DNA from: Oasisia sp. SBJ-2009
Taxonomy: Eukaryota; Annelida; Polychaeta; Sabellida; Siboglinidae
Length of the DNA: 64,000 bases
Direction of reading: 5' to 3'
Assembly (NCBI GenBank): GCA_964017155.1
Contig: OZ024856.1
Span: forward strand, 1,335,201-1,399,200
Shown here: positions 41,239-54,590 of the stretch, piece by piece
How the letters are laid out: each line of letters starts with the position of its first letter
Numbering within the stretch: position 1 is the stretch's first letter
Translations under genes and position numbers: made by a program
The notes under the pieces: model-generated
What the model was told of the DNA's origin: nothing
The model's input: the letters and a program-made list of their open reading frames with translations, nothing else
Database searches by the model: none

Positions 41239-43412
41239 GTTATTTACATATGGATCCCATACTGAAGGATAGTTTTCAACTTGTTTTTATTATTGAGTCT
41301 ACATATTTTTGTTAAATACATGTATATCTCCATGAAAGGTAATTACAGATGGTATTTTAGATTATTGATCACCCCTAATTGTTGATCTTTTAAGGTGTAA
41401 TGAGGGTTCTTCCAAATGTGATTGATTAACGTTTTCCTGGATAGAATTCCATTAGATATGGATGTCATTGGTGGATTGTATTTATTATATAAATGATGGT
41501 ATATATTCTGCACACAAAAGTTTTTAAAGGAATATGTTATGAGTCATGTTATCAGATACCATCTCACTATAGCATCAGTTTGCAATCCATGTTCTGAATT
41601 TTTATTACATTTGTGTGGATGAACAACCCTCATGTTGATGTATAAAGGGATCAAAATTCATAAAATTGTCCACTTGTCCTATGGACAAGTAGAACCAAAA
41701 GTTCACTTGTCTGTATGACACACTTGTCCCACGGGCAGCTGAATTACGAAACCTATTTTTCTGGTTGTCCTGGCAGTAAGCAGATCAGTTGTCAAGTAGT
41801 AGCAATTTTCACTTTTCCAGTGGCAAATCCAGTTATCGCGAGTTAACAGCTAGGGTAGCACTGCAGACCACGAATTGTGTGCCATTTTCTATTTGGGGAA
41901 TTTTTTTTTAAACAAATCTGCCAAATTGGTGAAGAGATATTTTGGTTGTTATTGTTGATGTTATCAGCACTTCATGACAACATTGTTCACTGCTCACCTC
42001 CTTTGAAGTTGCCCAAACACAGTTGCCTAAACGATTGCAAATCAAACTGACCGAAATAATCAGACTGGATGATGTGTCAAGCAGGCCCAGCAGGGTAAAC
42101 AATAGGTCACTACTCCCTCCATTCATCCAGGCTGGCAGACAATAGCTAGGCTTGATTCAATCATGTATTGTGTGCCTGGACATTGGAGACGTATTTGAAC
42201 TGCTGTTGATACTTGTTATAAGTTTGAGATGAGTACAGCGGCGTATGCAGCTTCCCTATTATCACTCGGTATGGGCGAAATCACATGGCATGGCCATTAA
42301 ATGGTAAATATTATGCCAATATAGGTTTGATCTAATTCATGTACATTTGACAAGTCTTATATAGTGTGTATCACCCAGGCCAAGATTACAGTCGGTCTAT
42401 AGACTGTAGCAGGTAACTACTTTAGAGTATTATTCTATTCAATTAATAATTTACTGGGTGCTCAGTCAAATTATGTTTGAAAAGAAGTAATTGTTATGTT
42501 TATGCAATGTTTGAATCATTGTGGGGCAACAAGAATGTAATATCTTCAAATATAATGATACAATTTCTTGCTTCATGTTATTTAGTAAATTATTTACCTG
42601 TCAAAAAACGTTTTTGTTTGCCTGTATATTTAGGCAGCATCTCACAGCATTCTTCAGCGGATTGATTTGTTATGGTCATGTCACATGACAGGTCATGTGA
42701 CACACACTGGAGAATGACCAGTGAGAGTTCCTGGTCAGTCTCTGTTTAATGACGGCAAACAGACATTGCTAAATTGGATAATGGATGTCCCTGAATTCAA
42801 CATTTCAGTATCTCAGGTCTCTTCTCAAATTAAATCAATGTTATTAATCAAACAAAAGTTTGTAACTGAAAGCTCATAGTTCAGCACCGTATAGTTTATG
42901 TTGATTGTATTTAACAGACAGAACAAAATTAATTTGTGTGCAGGCCTGACTTGTCGAATATTCAAACAGCTGAGGACTACATCATCTTAGCACATGTAAA
43001 GGTCAATTAGGCCATGACTGTTTTTCGCTTTTCCGTAGGATCTTTGAATTTGATTGGCATTGACAAAACTAGAATAGGGCAACATTTAAAAATGTATTTT
43101 CTTGCAAAAAGGTACATGTATGCAAACAGTTGTGAGATTCAAGGTGACTTTAGGTGGAATCAGTTCCTTTCTACTGTGCATTCAGAAAGTAAAATCACTC
43201 GTTCTATCGTCAGTTAAACAAGCCCCAGCGTCAGTAGCAGACAACGAGTTGCTGGGTCACAGTGACCTGCTGCCATCACATTACCACTGGCTGGTTGTCT
43301 ACGTCTATCACATTCTCCAGCTCACCCACACAGAAGCAGGTGCGCGGACAAAACCCCCTCCGGACAAAACCCCCTCGGACAAAACCCCCTCCATACATAA
43401 CTCCCTTCACTG
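41237..43412. other. No recognised gene
   Basis: Unique AT-rich sequence with short motif-free ORFs (for example 43102-43413). Clustered words TTGTCC-GGACAA lie at 41660-41740. Confidence 0.4.
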
Positions 43413-43640
43413 AAGCAAGACCACAGTAAGGTGTTTGTCCAGTTCATTACCTGATGACCTAGAGTCCCTAACAGAAACCGCATTATGCAGGTTGTTTGGG
43501 TTTCTGTGAGGACTTGAGCAGTGTTGAGTGAATGAAAATGATGTATTTCTGCAGCGTGGTATCAGAGGTGTCGAATTATGACGGCTATCAGTCATGCATT
43601 TCTGCGTATTTTGCCTGGTGGCGCAATCTAGGCAAAACAG
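43413..43640. repeat. Dispersed repeat pair, copy 2
   Basis: Counterpart of 38630-38860, diverged by many substitutions and small indels. No coding capacity recognised. Confidence 0.75.
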
Positions 43641-44876
43641 TGTTTGGTTATAGGAATAGGACAAATTAATGGTGTCTATTTAAAGATGGGATTATGGGGA
43701 AATGAGGTATTAGAATTTCACAAACTTTACAAACGTTTTTGTGTGCAGTTTTACATAGTAGAATTCAAGTAATTATTGATGCTATTACAACACTGGACGC
43801 CCAAATGTATGCAGTGCCATTTAAATATAAAATAATTATTATATGAATAAACAAAACTAAACGTGCAACATTACAACTAGTCATAAATGTTTTATGGCAA
43901 TTTTGCATCCATCTTTGAATAACATCATCAATATGGCTGTGCACAATCTTTAAACAAATTCTGAATCCTCACCCAATAAAACATATGTATCTATAGATGC
44001 TTAAATCATCAGCCAATTGTATTTTGAACAGAAGTTATGACAAAATCTTGATTTTGCCGTGTACCGCTGCAATTTTTGTGGTGATCTTGGATTCTGAATC
44101 AGTGTTTTCTCTTGTTATAATTGCAATCTTAATTGCTTTACATTATTTGAGCCAGTAACTTTGGGCGTGCCAGTAAATTTTCAAATCTACTGGTCCCCCA
44201 AAAGTAGAGTAGAAACATTTATCTACCCAGTAAGCAGTTAAATGTCATCATGTCATTATTACATGTGCTGCATTGTTCTGTGACGTATGCAGAAGTTGAC
44301 CACTCCCTAATATTCTCTATATTTTGACTTCCAGAATTATTTTCTGCATAAAAACCAGATACAGACAGTTGTGCAGGTTGTATAATCCTAACCAACCGCC
44401 CTGAGAATATGGCTGCATTATGCTAAATTGATAGAGGTGCACAATGCAACTCTTGCATGAATACAGCATTTACAAAAACATAGTAGCATAGGCCAGGAAA
44501 CTTTACAAAACATAACTCAGACATTTAATCAGGAATTCACAGCAAGTGTGTTCATAATAACAGTGCTTCACAGCTTGTTATATAAATAGCAGTTTATCAC
44601 TCATAGCTGATTGCCAGGCATTATATTTATCTTTCTTGTTGATTGAAGTGGACTCACAGCGCACCTGTGTCTCTGCTGAACTCACCAATTACGTAAGTTC
44701 TAGGGATGGATGTGAAATAGACAATTACGAATGGATCACAGAAGAAAAACGTCTTAAAGCAAATAATCAGACAAAGATTAATGTTCAGGAAATCATAATA
44801 ATTTTTAGTAGGATTCAGTTAGTTTACTCTTGTGTTCAAAATAACAGTATAGCATGCGATGGAAACCATCGTGTGC
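43641..44876. other. No recognised gene
   Basis: AT-rich, no splice-flanked ORF with motifs. Confidence 0.4.
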
Positions 44877-44976
44877 CAGTTGGAACCAGTGGGAACCTGT
44901 TGGAACCAGTTAAAACCAGTTGGAACCAGTTGGAACCAGTTGGAACCAGTTGGAACCAGTTGGAACCAGTTGGAAC
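44877..44976. repeat. 10-bp minisatellite, ten copies
   Basis: TGGAACCAGT units, the first few mutated. Confidence 0.92.
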
Positions 44977-45415
44977 ATTCACTTTGAGGTGCTGAACACA
45001 GCAGTCACATTCATGGTCAGTGTATGCGGCAGTAATTGTGGGGTTTTAATCAATAATAATAATACATTATATAGTTTTACCGTACTGACTTCAAGAGAAC
45101 TAAGGGTTCAAACTGATTCCTCGTAATAACACAATACAAATCTTATTGGGATCAATACTATGATTGGCGGAAACATGACTACCAAGTGTTATTGTCACAG
45201 ATTATGCAGTCTTAGCTACAAGATGGAGCCACATGATGCTCAGTGAGAGTCGACCACTCTGTGGTTACAGGACTGCAGGAGAGAACAGTTGCTCTCCTAC
45301 AAATAATATTATGTTCTGTCGATGAAAATCTCCTAAATCAGGCGTGTGCATTTATAGAGTGGCATGTTTCATGAAATAAATAAGTGTAATATGAGGTTTA
45401 TTAAGCATATAACTG

Positions 45416-45725
45416 GAGTAAAAGTAATGCACCACATGCATTTGATACAAGCATAGTGCACCACATGCGTTTGATACACGCACAGTGCACCGCATACAAC
45501 TGATACGAGAGTAGTGCACCACATGCGTTTGATACAAGCATAGTGCACCACAAGCGTTTGATACACGCACAGTGCACCGCATACAACTGATACGAGAGTA
45601 GTGCACCACATGCGTTTGATACAAGCATAGTGCACCGCATACAACTGATACAAGAGTAATGCACCACATGCAACTGATACAACAGTAGTCCACCGCATAC
45701 AACTTATATAACAATAGTACACCAC
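45416..45725. repeat. 30-bp minisatellite, about ten copies
   Basis: Units such as AGTGCACCACATGCGTTTGA plus TACAAGCAT alternate with AGTGCACCGCATACAACTGA plus TACGAGAGT. The TAGTGCACCA start is constant. Confidence 0.92.
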
Positions 45726-46154
45726 TCATTAATGCTACAAAGAATCTATGATGCTATACGTGCCATTTCAGTCTAGTACTATCTTGTTCTTCACCCTCTG
45801 ATTCGTACGCAGTGTAATTGCAATTTACACGCCAGTGAAGGAACCCATCCATGAGAGCCACAATAATATGATACTGACAGGATACAAACACGACTGATGT
45901 TGGTGCAAAACAAACAGTGCCTCAGCCCTGGCTCCATATTTAGGGTACCTTAGTTAATTAAATGCAATCAAAGCAACTAGTTTTAAACAAACACTTGACT
46001 TATTGTGATTATTATTATTACAAGCATTTGTAAAGGGCCGTATCTCCGGGACCAACCCATTCATGGGTGTGTACACACATTACAATAAAACATACATAGA
46101 ATAATCATCCTACAAACCAAGCACTAGTTACACAATACATTGGTATGCAAAACG

Positions 46155-46420
46155 ATCGGATTGATGCCACAGTCATATAGGATATTGACCCCATTCTATT
46201 ATAGAACTTTGACCCGGGTGGGGTCCATATTCTATGGGGGTCCATAATCATATCCTATGTCTCATAGTATATTGACCTCACACAGAAAATAGACATTGAG
46301 TCCAGAATCTATAGGGGTCCATTTTCTATATGTTTCAGTCTCATAGAATATGGACCTCCACATAAAATGTGGATCCCAGATCCATATTTTATGGTAGTCC
46401 ATATTATATAATTTTTTATA
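46155..46420. repeat. Degenerate repeat of CATAGAATATGGACC words
   Basis: GGTCCATATTCTATG-like words appear about eight times in both orientations with variable spacing, giving many small hairpins. Confidence 0.5.
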
Positions 46421-49256
46421 TGTTATAGAAAAACTGCACTAAAACTAGTAAAACTGATTTGTTTTGCACATTGGAAGTTGTTTTGAATAGCTGCAGATTT
46501 AGTTTAGGGAGATTTACTTTATTGGATCACGCATGCAGTACTTACGTAACTAGAAATAAATACAATTATATAAAACACACACAGTCCAAACATTTATTCT
46601 GAACACATCAGTTAACTGCAGCAAAAGGACAGCAACATTTTAATGTATGATGAAAACAAAATAAACCGAAAGCTCCATGTAGCTCTGGGCATCCCCTCTC
46701 ATTTCCATCTGGCTCTGCCACAGTTGCTTGAAAGTGAAGTCCATTTACTGATGTAATTACAACTGAGCTGCTAGGGGGCACCACTTGTTCAGCAGTGCCC
46801 ATAGAGTGGCCACAGATGATTATACATGTACTAACTTTGTAGTTTGTCAGTAAATAATTGATAATTAGATTAAATATTTTTTTTATTAAAAAGAACGCCA
46901 AGTACATTTACACGTTTACAAGTCACACAAATTATTGCATATAAATGTTTGAACACTAATTATAATATGACCTGTCAGAAATAATAAAACAATCATCTCA
47001 TCTCATTTGCATCTGTGTTTGTTTTGAGCGCATGTGTTTGGCAAGTGACATAATTGTAATGTGATTGGGTCAAAAGTTCAAAACCGTTCACAAACCAAAC
47101 ACAGTATACATAGCAAACAGTTTGCATTGGCTCAATTGTTAGTAGTGTGAACGTAGCCCGATGCAAAGTCGACTGAACTGGGAAATTCTTGGCTACACAT
47201 GGGAATGTTTTCTTAGTTTGACATGACAACAAATATAATGTATATTTAATTATATAATATTATATATTTGTTGTCACATCAAACTAAAAATCATACATTA
47301 AAATGTTGCTCTCCAATACATACACACATTTTTTATTAATAAAAGTTGTGCTTCATCTTCATCTTGGAAGTAAAAAATGTATATGATGATACCAGAATAT
47401 CATAATGTCAAATCATAGTGGTTGATTGCAAGGGCTGACATTTTTGAACATTGAAATGAAGACGTTTGCTCAGTCAAACAACGACAGACATATCACGTCA
47501 ATGTTTTATTCTCTGTATGTTTTTTAAATATAAAATGGTAACAATAGTGTGAATGAAAGCAAATATGTGTAAATTTTACTTAAATAACTTGCACTTACTG
47601 ATTTTATGTTATGTAAGTAGTCGTTTTTGTACTATTTATATAGTGAACAGTTGGGCTCACAAAGGTGTGGAATATAGAGAATTGTATTATTTTATTATGT
47701 TAAACGTTTACTAATACATTTCGATTGATGCCACTCAGAATTGTGCACTTAGAAGTATTTGATTTTTAGGCAAACAGTCAACATCTAGGTCATGCTATTT
47801 CTAAATATGGAAGAATGGTGCAATTCTTTTACTGTAACCCTGCTTATAATGTTGCATTTATCTATATTTTGATCTTTGTAAAGTTGTTATATAAAGTAGT
47901 ATGCTATAGCTGTTAGTGACTATTAACAAAAACAAAATAACCATGTTTATGTGCAGTTTATACATATATTGCAGAACATCTAATTGTGTTCATATAAGTG
48001 CACATATCAAAAGCACTCCAGTTGACGTTGTGTGGACAAGTTGATTTTGTAGTGTTCTGGAAAGTCACCAGAATTAGTCATAAAGCAAGTTGCAATCTGA
48101 CTTCATTACTCTCTGAGTAGTGAATACTGACAATTACGACATTCCCACCATGACCTTAAAAGTATAAACAAATTACAGTTGTAGGTGTAAAAACAATGTT
48201 AGTCTGCCTTTATATTGGTTTGTGCCTAAGTGTAAACACACGCGTGCATGTGTGCTCGTGATGAATACACACGCATGCACGCACGCACGGGTCGCACGCA
48301 CACACGGTCTGATAAAAATTAAAACAGTAGATTTCAATATTGAAAATTTAAATACACCAACATTATTTATAACAATAATACTTTTTGTTATTGTACAACA
48401 AAAAGTCCCAATTAAACATGTAACAGTGCTCAAATGAAACAGTTTTACCAAATACGTGTTTGACAATTATTTGATTTAATTGTGCCACAGATTACTAAAT
48501 TTCTGAATTATTGTTCACAGTTTTCTGGACTTGTAAAGCGAGTAATTTTTCCAACATTTCTGTCTGGCAAAATATTCATTTACACAGCAGGATGTGAGAC
48601 GAAGTGACTGAAGTGAGACAGACTCTACTCCCTCTGGCACAGCTGTTGGTCTGGGTCAGTGCTACACAGATAGTTGAAGTGGCACTCATTGTGTGATAAG
48701 ATTGCTTCCGTTGAATGACATTTGACATCACACAAGCACATATGCACATGCGCACACACGCGCGCACACACGCGCGCACACACACAGGTTTCATTTAGAG
48801 GTGTATTACTTCTATCTACACATAATTTACAAATAAATAGGGCCTGTTATTATATAAACAGCACATTAATAATGTATGTCCTATCATGCTTTTGTGTAAT
48901 CTTTATGTAATCTTTGCGACAACGTATCTGTCAATGTCACACAATGTTTTATGTAAACAATAATTTTGACAGTGTACAATGTTTGTGACATTGCACATCA
49001 GGACTTCACGCAGGATGGAAATGTTTCCAGTCACACTTTTTTGGTGGACACATGGATGTTAACTTATATACAAGCAAACCAGTAGAGATATGCTTTACGA
49101 CCTGAAATAAACTACAAACACACATATGACACCCATTCTCAAGGCATAACTGACAATATCTGTCATTTTGGAAGACTTTGCTCCTTCATTGTTAAGTCGT
49201 CCGCTGATGTTTCTGCCTGTCCAGAGTGGGTTTTATCCATCCAGATGACGGTGGAC
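46421..49256. other. No recognised gene
   Basis: AT-rich. Contains the palindrome at 47213-47286 and CA/CG alternating tracts at 48235-48305 and 48735-48787. Confidence 0.4.
47213..47286. mobile_element. 74-bp palindrome
   Basis: TTAGTTTGACATGACAACAA on the left is mirrored as TTGTTGTCACATCAAACTAA on the right around an AT-rich centre. MITE-like remnant. Confidence 0.65.
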
Positions 49257-49264
49257 GGGTCTCT

Positions 49265-49550
49265 GCATAAACTGTGAATGCACTCACATTCACATTGATA
49301 CTTTCATACAGTCTTTGTGAGAACTTGTTGCTGTCATATAATCTAGGTCTGTGTGACAACTGACAACTCAAACTATAATACTATTAATAGTCGTTGTGAC
49401 CACTTGCAGGATCATCATCTTTGTGACACATCATATTGTCATAATTTTTGGTGTGACAACCCGCACTGTAATAATCTTGTGCTACAATCTTCATCAACTT
49501 ACTGTCATACAGTCCTTGTGATAAATAGCACTGTAATACAATCTTTGCCG
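49265..49550. repeat. Degenerate ~35-45-bp repeat
   Basis: Recurring TTTGTGACAAC, CACTGTAATA and ATACAATCTT words in order, five to seven times. Confidence 0.45.
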
Positions 49551-49956
49551 AAATTCACTTCACTTTATGAAAGCAGTCTTTGTTTCAAATTCTCTTTGCA
49601 TGCAACTTCCATCACAGCTCCTGCCAACAATACGGTTTGATACAATAGTTCTCTTATCTTTTCCAAACACTGAGTGTAATGCTACTGCAGCTCAAGGTAA
49701 GGAAAACAACTTAAAAGAACTGTGGAAGATGAGACACCTGTATGAATAACACTTGGTTCCGCATGACCTGGTTATAAAAACTAGATAAGGCCTGGTTGAA
49801 ATATGGCATTGTGAAGTCTTGAACATGAGAGTTGTGGTTGTCAGTGAAGTGTCATTACCCAGTCAGAGTCTGTCCACAGATCTTGTGATAATGGCAGTGT
49901 TGACATGGCTAGTCCTCTTTGATCTAACATGTGGTAGCTCATCTTCTTTTTATGTT

Positions 49957-50045
49957 GGCCATTTGGCTGATCTGGCCATTTGGCTGATCTGGCCATTTGG
50001 CTGATCTGGCCATTTGGCTGATCTGGCCATTTGGCTGATCTAGCC
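49957..50045. repeat. 17-bp minisatellite, five copies
   Basis: GGCCATTTGGCTGATCT units. Confidence 0.95.
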
Positions 50046-50189
50046 AAATGTAAGACTTGACTTGTAGTTGTTACCATAAATATTTCTTTTTGCTGAATGT
50101 TATTTACTAAGAAGAAACCATGTGATAGATTTTGTTATAGAGCAGTGATATGTTAAGTTGTACTGCCTTCTGTGGGAGGGATGTAGACT

Positions 50190-50335
50190 GGGCCAGTGAG
50201 TGAGAGCATGGGCCAGTGAGTGAGAGCATGGGCCAGTGAGTGAGAGCATGGGCCAGTGAGTGAGAGCATGGGCCAGTGAGTGAGAGCATGGGCCAGTGAG
50301 TGAGAGCCTGGGCCAGTGAGTGAGAGCCTGGGCCA
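50190..50335. repeat. 20-bp minisatellite, seven copies
   Basis: GGGCCAGTGAGTGAGAGCAT units, the last two with AGCCT. Confidence 0.95.
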
Positions 50336-51224
50336 GAGATGATGTCACATTGTGTAGTGTCTGTCGTCATGTTGATCATTTGAATGATGCAGAACAGACA
50401 ACTATTGCACTAGCAAGAAGACATCATTGAACAAAACAGTGCAAGGTTTTTAGCAACATATATGTTCTGACGGTGTAAGACAAAACAAATTTGATGTAAT
50501 TTTTACATTTAAATTACCTGACAAATGAAATTTGGCCACTCAGTGTGTTCTGTATCCACTGGCTGTGTCAAGGACTCGGCATGCTGCCATGGTCACATGG
50601 TGGAACTGTATTTATTATCGGGTCATTCTTGGAAATTGTAGCATAGAAATAGACCATGTCCTCGCCCTGCAGTTGGTCCCGTGTTGCCATATCGAGGGTC
50701 TGGGACATTGGAAAGCTGCAAATTGGCACTGAGATAAGCCAGAGACATTGAGTGAACTTACATACCTCCTCTGTTTGAGTGCACTGTTGGGCTCGGTGAT
50801 TAGGAAATAAAATTGTCACAGCTGGGGTGATTCTAGCTGTAGGATACAAGTCGCTGTGGTGATTGTGTCATTGTTTTTAGCTGCCGCACAAACGGTATCT
50901 GTCATTGTGCAGAGAAAAAGTTGTTTACCTAACATGATACCCGTGGATCTAGGGTATAGGGCGGAGACCTTGGACTGAAGGAGAGCTGTATTATGTGTGA
51001 ACTGGTGTAAATCACCTGCTCAATGCTGGTTAGTTTGAGAACTGCTGAAGTGAGCAACATTTTGTGAAGTATATTACATGCAACTGATTGCAGTCAAGTT
51101 ACCATAGTCAATCAATATTGTTGTTTTTGTCAACTAAACAGGTGAGAGTTTATTCTGGAAACAGTTGTGTAATAAAGTTTTTTATAGTAAATTTTGGAAT
51201 TTAATTGTCATCACTAAGGAATTA

Positions 51225-52740
51225 AGTGTATCTGTGACACTTGACAGATGACTTGACAGATGTTTGCTACGCACAGACCAGTGTCCAGAGATAGACGGAT
51301 TAGTGTAAATGCATATTGAACTTAACTGGATAACAGCTTTTCTGATTTTGCACAGGTATTTCCCGTTGTAGTGCCGCACAAGAAATCTGTATACAATCAA
51401 ATTCTTCTGAATCCATCTCGGTGCCACCCAAAATGCCTTTTTGTGATGTGCGATTTTTAGTAGTTTTGGGCCAAAAGTCCAATAGACTTATTTATGGTCA
51501 AGTGTCATCCGCTGTTAGCTCTCAGATTTCAGAAACCGTTGAAAATCTGTTTTTTTTCTTCAAATTTTGCATAGGTGTTTCTTAGGTTACTGTCACTATG
51601 CACAAGAATTTGCAAATTTGATTTAAAAGTACGTTTATGTTTATTTAATTATTTTCATGTACTGTTATTTTATCGTTATGCAAAATAAGATAAGTAAGAT
51701 AGTCATAACGTTAGATAGATATTGTGATGAAAACTGACCACTGTTCTTAGATCAAAATAGTCTTCCCCATCTTGTTTAGGTTTGTGTAATGGACACCGTG
51801 GGAACATTTGTCACCCAAAAAACTAAATGCACTGGAGCTTGACGGCTGATGGAGTACCCAAAGTCTGGCTGAGACTGGGCGGGTTATCTAAAGAACACAT
51901 AACGTCTTGTTGGATATTGGATGTTGGATAAAGGACTGATGGAGTTTTAGTTCTATGGGCTGAAGGTCCAATGGACTTATGGCATCACTCTCTGTCTGCC
52001 AGGCACCGTTAGCGCCCTTATCTCAGAAACTAGGTTCTTCGGACTGATACAAAACACAATTTGACACCGTGTGTTTCTTAGATGGAGAATTTGCTAAATG
52101 ATCAAGTCAGATCGTCATGATAGCTGATGGCAAAGCTCCGACTTACTAAGTTTGTCTAACAAGTTTTTTTTCCCAATAGTTGTTTTAGCCAATTTTTTTT
52201 ACAAATGTTTCATGCATTCCTCATTCCATAAAATTGGTGTGAATTTTTTTTATTTATTGTGAATTTGAGCTGATGGTCGGCGCTAGTTGGTTAGTATCAA
52301 TGGGCAGAAGTTAGCATTAGTTGGTAGAACTAATTCGCTTTGAGCACCGACTTGAACAGCTAACCGAAGTCACTGTTAGCGGTGTGTGTGTGTGTGTGCG
52401 TGTGCGTGTGCGCATGTGTAGCATTAGGGTACATAGGTTGTACACAAGACATCTATATTTGATTGAATGTTTCTAATGGTACCTCAAGGCCTCCCAGAAA
52501 GCTACACATTGCCATTTTGCCTGTGTCAGGACAAGCTGGGAGGCAATACTTGTGTATTCAAGACTACCTCACTGACGATCTCTGGAGGCTAGGTGGCCTG
52601 CCAGGAACCATGGCTAATTGATAATTGACAGTACCTATGAATTTCATTCATAATTACCAACTCACTATAATAGTCCAAATAATAGCCCAAAGGACTTCAG
52701 GGCAACTTGGCCCAATTTTTAGTGGAACGATGTAGTGCAT
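51225..52740 (+). mobile_element. Cluster of dispersed-repeat copies
   Basis: At least two copies. Heads are at 51470 (TTTTGGGCCAAAAGTCCAAT) and 51953 (GGGCTGAAGGTCCAATGGAC); a full tail ends at about 52730 (AAGGACTTCAGGGCAACTTG). Same orientation as the copies in the C2 gene introns. Confidence 0.65.
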
Positions 52741-54439
52741 GAACAATTAACAGTGCCATTGAAATGTCAACATATTTGAACTACCGGGGGTAACACAGTT
52801 TACAGTCTGTGAGAAGAATCTAGCTGATTTATTTTGCTACTATATATTTTTTAGTGTACCGCCGGAGAAACTTTGGAATAAAAAACAAAATTGTTAGTCC
52901 AAGAAAATTATTTATAAAATGCAGGGATGTGGTTAATATGTGCAGTGTGTGACTGGACCCTGAATGTGACATTTGTGACAGTATGAAAGGTATGTTATCA
53001 GTATGCGGGTGTGGCTAGTTCACCTGAATCGTCAGGACCTTGCAGTCATCTCCTGATAGCCACAGCGTGACTTGTGAAGATGTAGGACAGGATTGTGTAC
53101 TGACATGTAATCCTGCTGAAACTGCCAATGATAGTCAATTAAAGTTAGCAGTTTTGTATGGAAGATATTTAAAATAATTTAAAATAAAAGAAGACTGAGA
53201 AAGTTTCAGTTGACACTCAGCAGCAGTGTAAATGCATTATGCTAAGTTTGGGTGTATGATGTTTTGTGTATTTAATGTTCAAGAAATTTTCCCAATGTAT
53301 GCCTGAGTTTTGATGTTATTTTTAGACTTAATTTTTGAGATGTGCCTAGATCTATGTCTGGGGCTTGATGCAAAGATGGATGACAGTGCTTGCTGCACAC
53401 ATGTTGACAGTTTCTGTGTCACTCCATAATTAAATGTCACAGTAACTGTTTGTCCCGAGTAGATCTTTGCACCTCCAGTCAACTTAGCATTATTTATGAG
53501 GTCAAATTACCTGTGAATTATTCATTAGAATTGACAGATTTATCTAGTGAAATATTTGTTTTTCTACTTACGTTTACTTTTATAGGTGTGTCAGTAAAAT
53601 ATGAAAGTACAGTGTATTAAGCATTTCAGATTGACAATCTGAGTTTGTGGTTGCAGAGTGATGCTTTGGAATGACTGGCTAATTACACAAACTGTTTTTA
53701 CTCGTAATTATTATCTATCCACTACGAGGAACCATGTGTTGCATATGGTTGTCCTGGCAAATAAATGTTGCTATTCAGCAGCAGTCTTTGTTTATTATCA
53801 CTCAGTAATTGTTTACGTAGTTATTTACCTCCGTATGTTTTGGACAAATTATTTTGGTAGTTTTAGCAGAGCATCTTTGTTGGATCGACGGAATGATGAA
53901 ATTGGTGACTTTAGCAACTGAGTCAGAGATGCAAGTGATGCAACGGTAAAAATCTTGAAATTATGGTGGACCTTTTGGATTTCTGGTTACCATGAAAATA
54001 GAATGTAAAATGCTTATTTTATTCACTGATTGTCAAACTTTCCAATAGTAGATAACATTAGTATTCATAAAAGCATTTATGTTGCTCAAAGCTTGACTTG
54101 AAGTGACATCTACAAGTGTAGATTGTGTTGCGTATTTACTAGGAATGCAATAGTTGGTGGTCACAGCTGATTTGGATTGTAGTACTGAAATTATTCACCT
54201 TTAATTAGATTCATACCCTGTGTTCTTTGAAGGGAATTCCATACATCTAATGACACTGCAGACCACGTGATGATTTACATGAAATTGGGTCAAATTGTCC
54301 TGCTTCATACAGTCAGCTGTGGCCTTCCCCTTTTCCTGTGGCAGTAATTTCTTTCTCCCGATACTCTCTCACAAATATTGTAAATTTATTTTTAGTGACC
54401 TTAACATATGAATGTTTTTGAAATAGCACCACTCCATCT
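52741..54439. other. No recognised gene
   Basis: Motif-free ORFs only (the longest relevant one is 53658-53921, 87 codons). Confidence 0.4.
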
Positions 54440-54590
54440 CGTATGAATATGCAGAGAAAACACCAATTAGGTGATTATGACTGGGCAGTAACTATGATTC
54501 ACCAAAACACATTTCATTCATAATGACAAACACAGTATTATAGTCCAAAGGACTTTAGGGCTTCTTGGCCCATATTAGGGTACTTGTTAG
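54440..54590 (+). mobile_element. Dispersed repeat, tail fragment
   Basis: CACCAATTAGGTGATTATGA, CTATGATTCACCAAAACACA and TAGTCCAAAGGACTTTAGGG match the tail at 290-430. Confidence 0.65.

Noticed and set aside
46767..46782. CTCF-like CTGCTAGGGGGCAC
   Set aside because: Two mismatches to the core and no partner site; could be chance in this much sequence.
53658..53921. 87-codon ORF preceded by TTGCAG
   Set aside because: Hydrophobic but motif-free; the AG could be chance and there is no donor.
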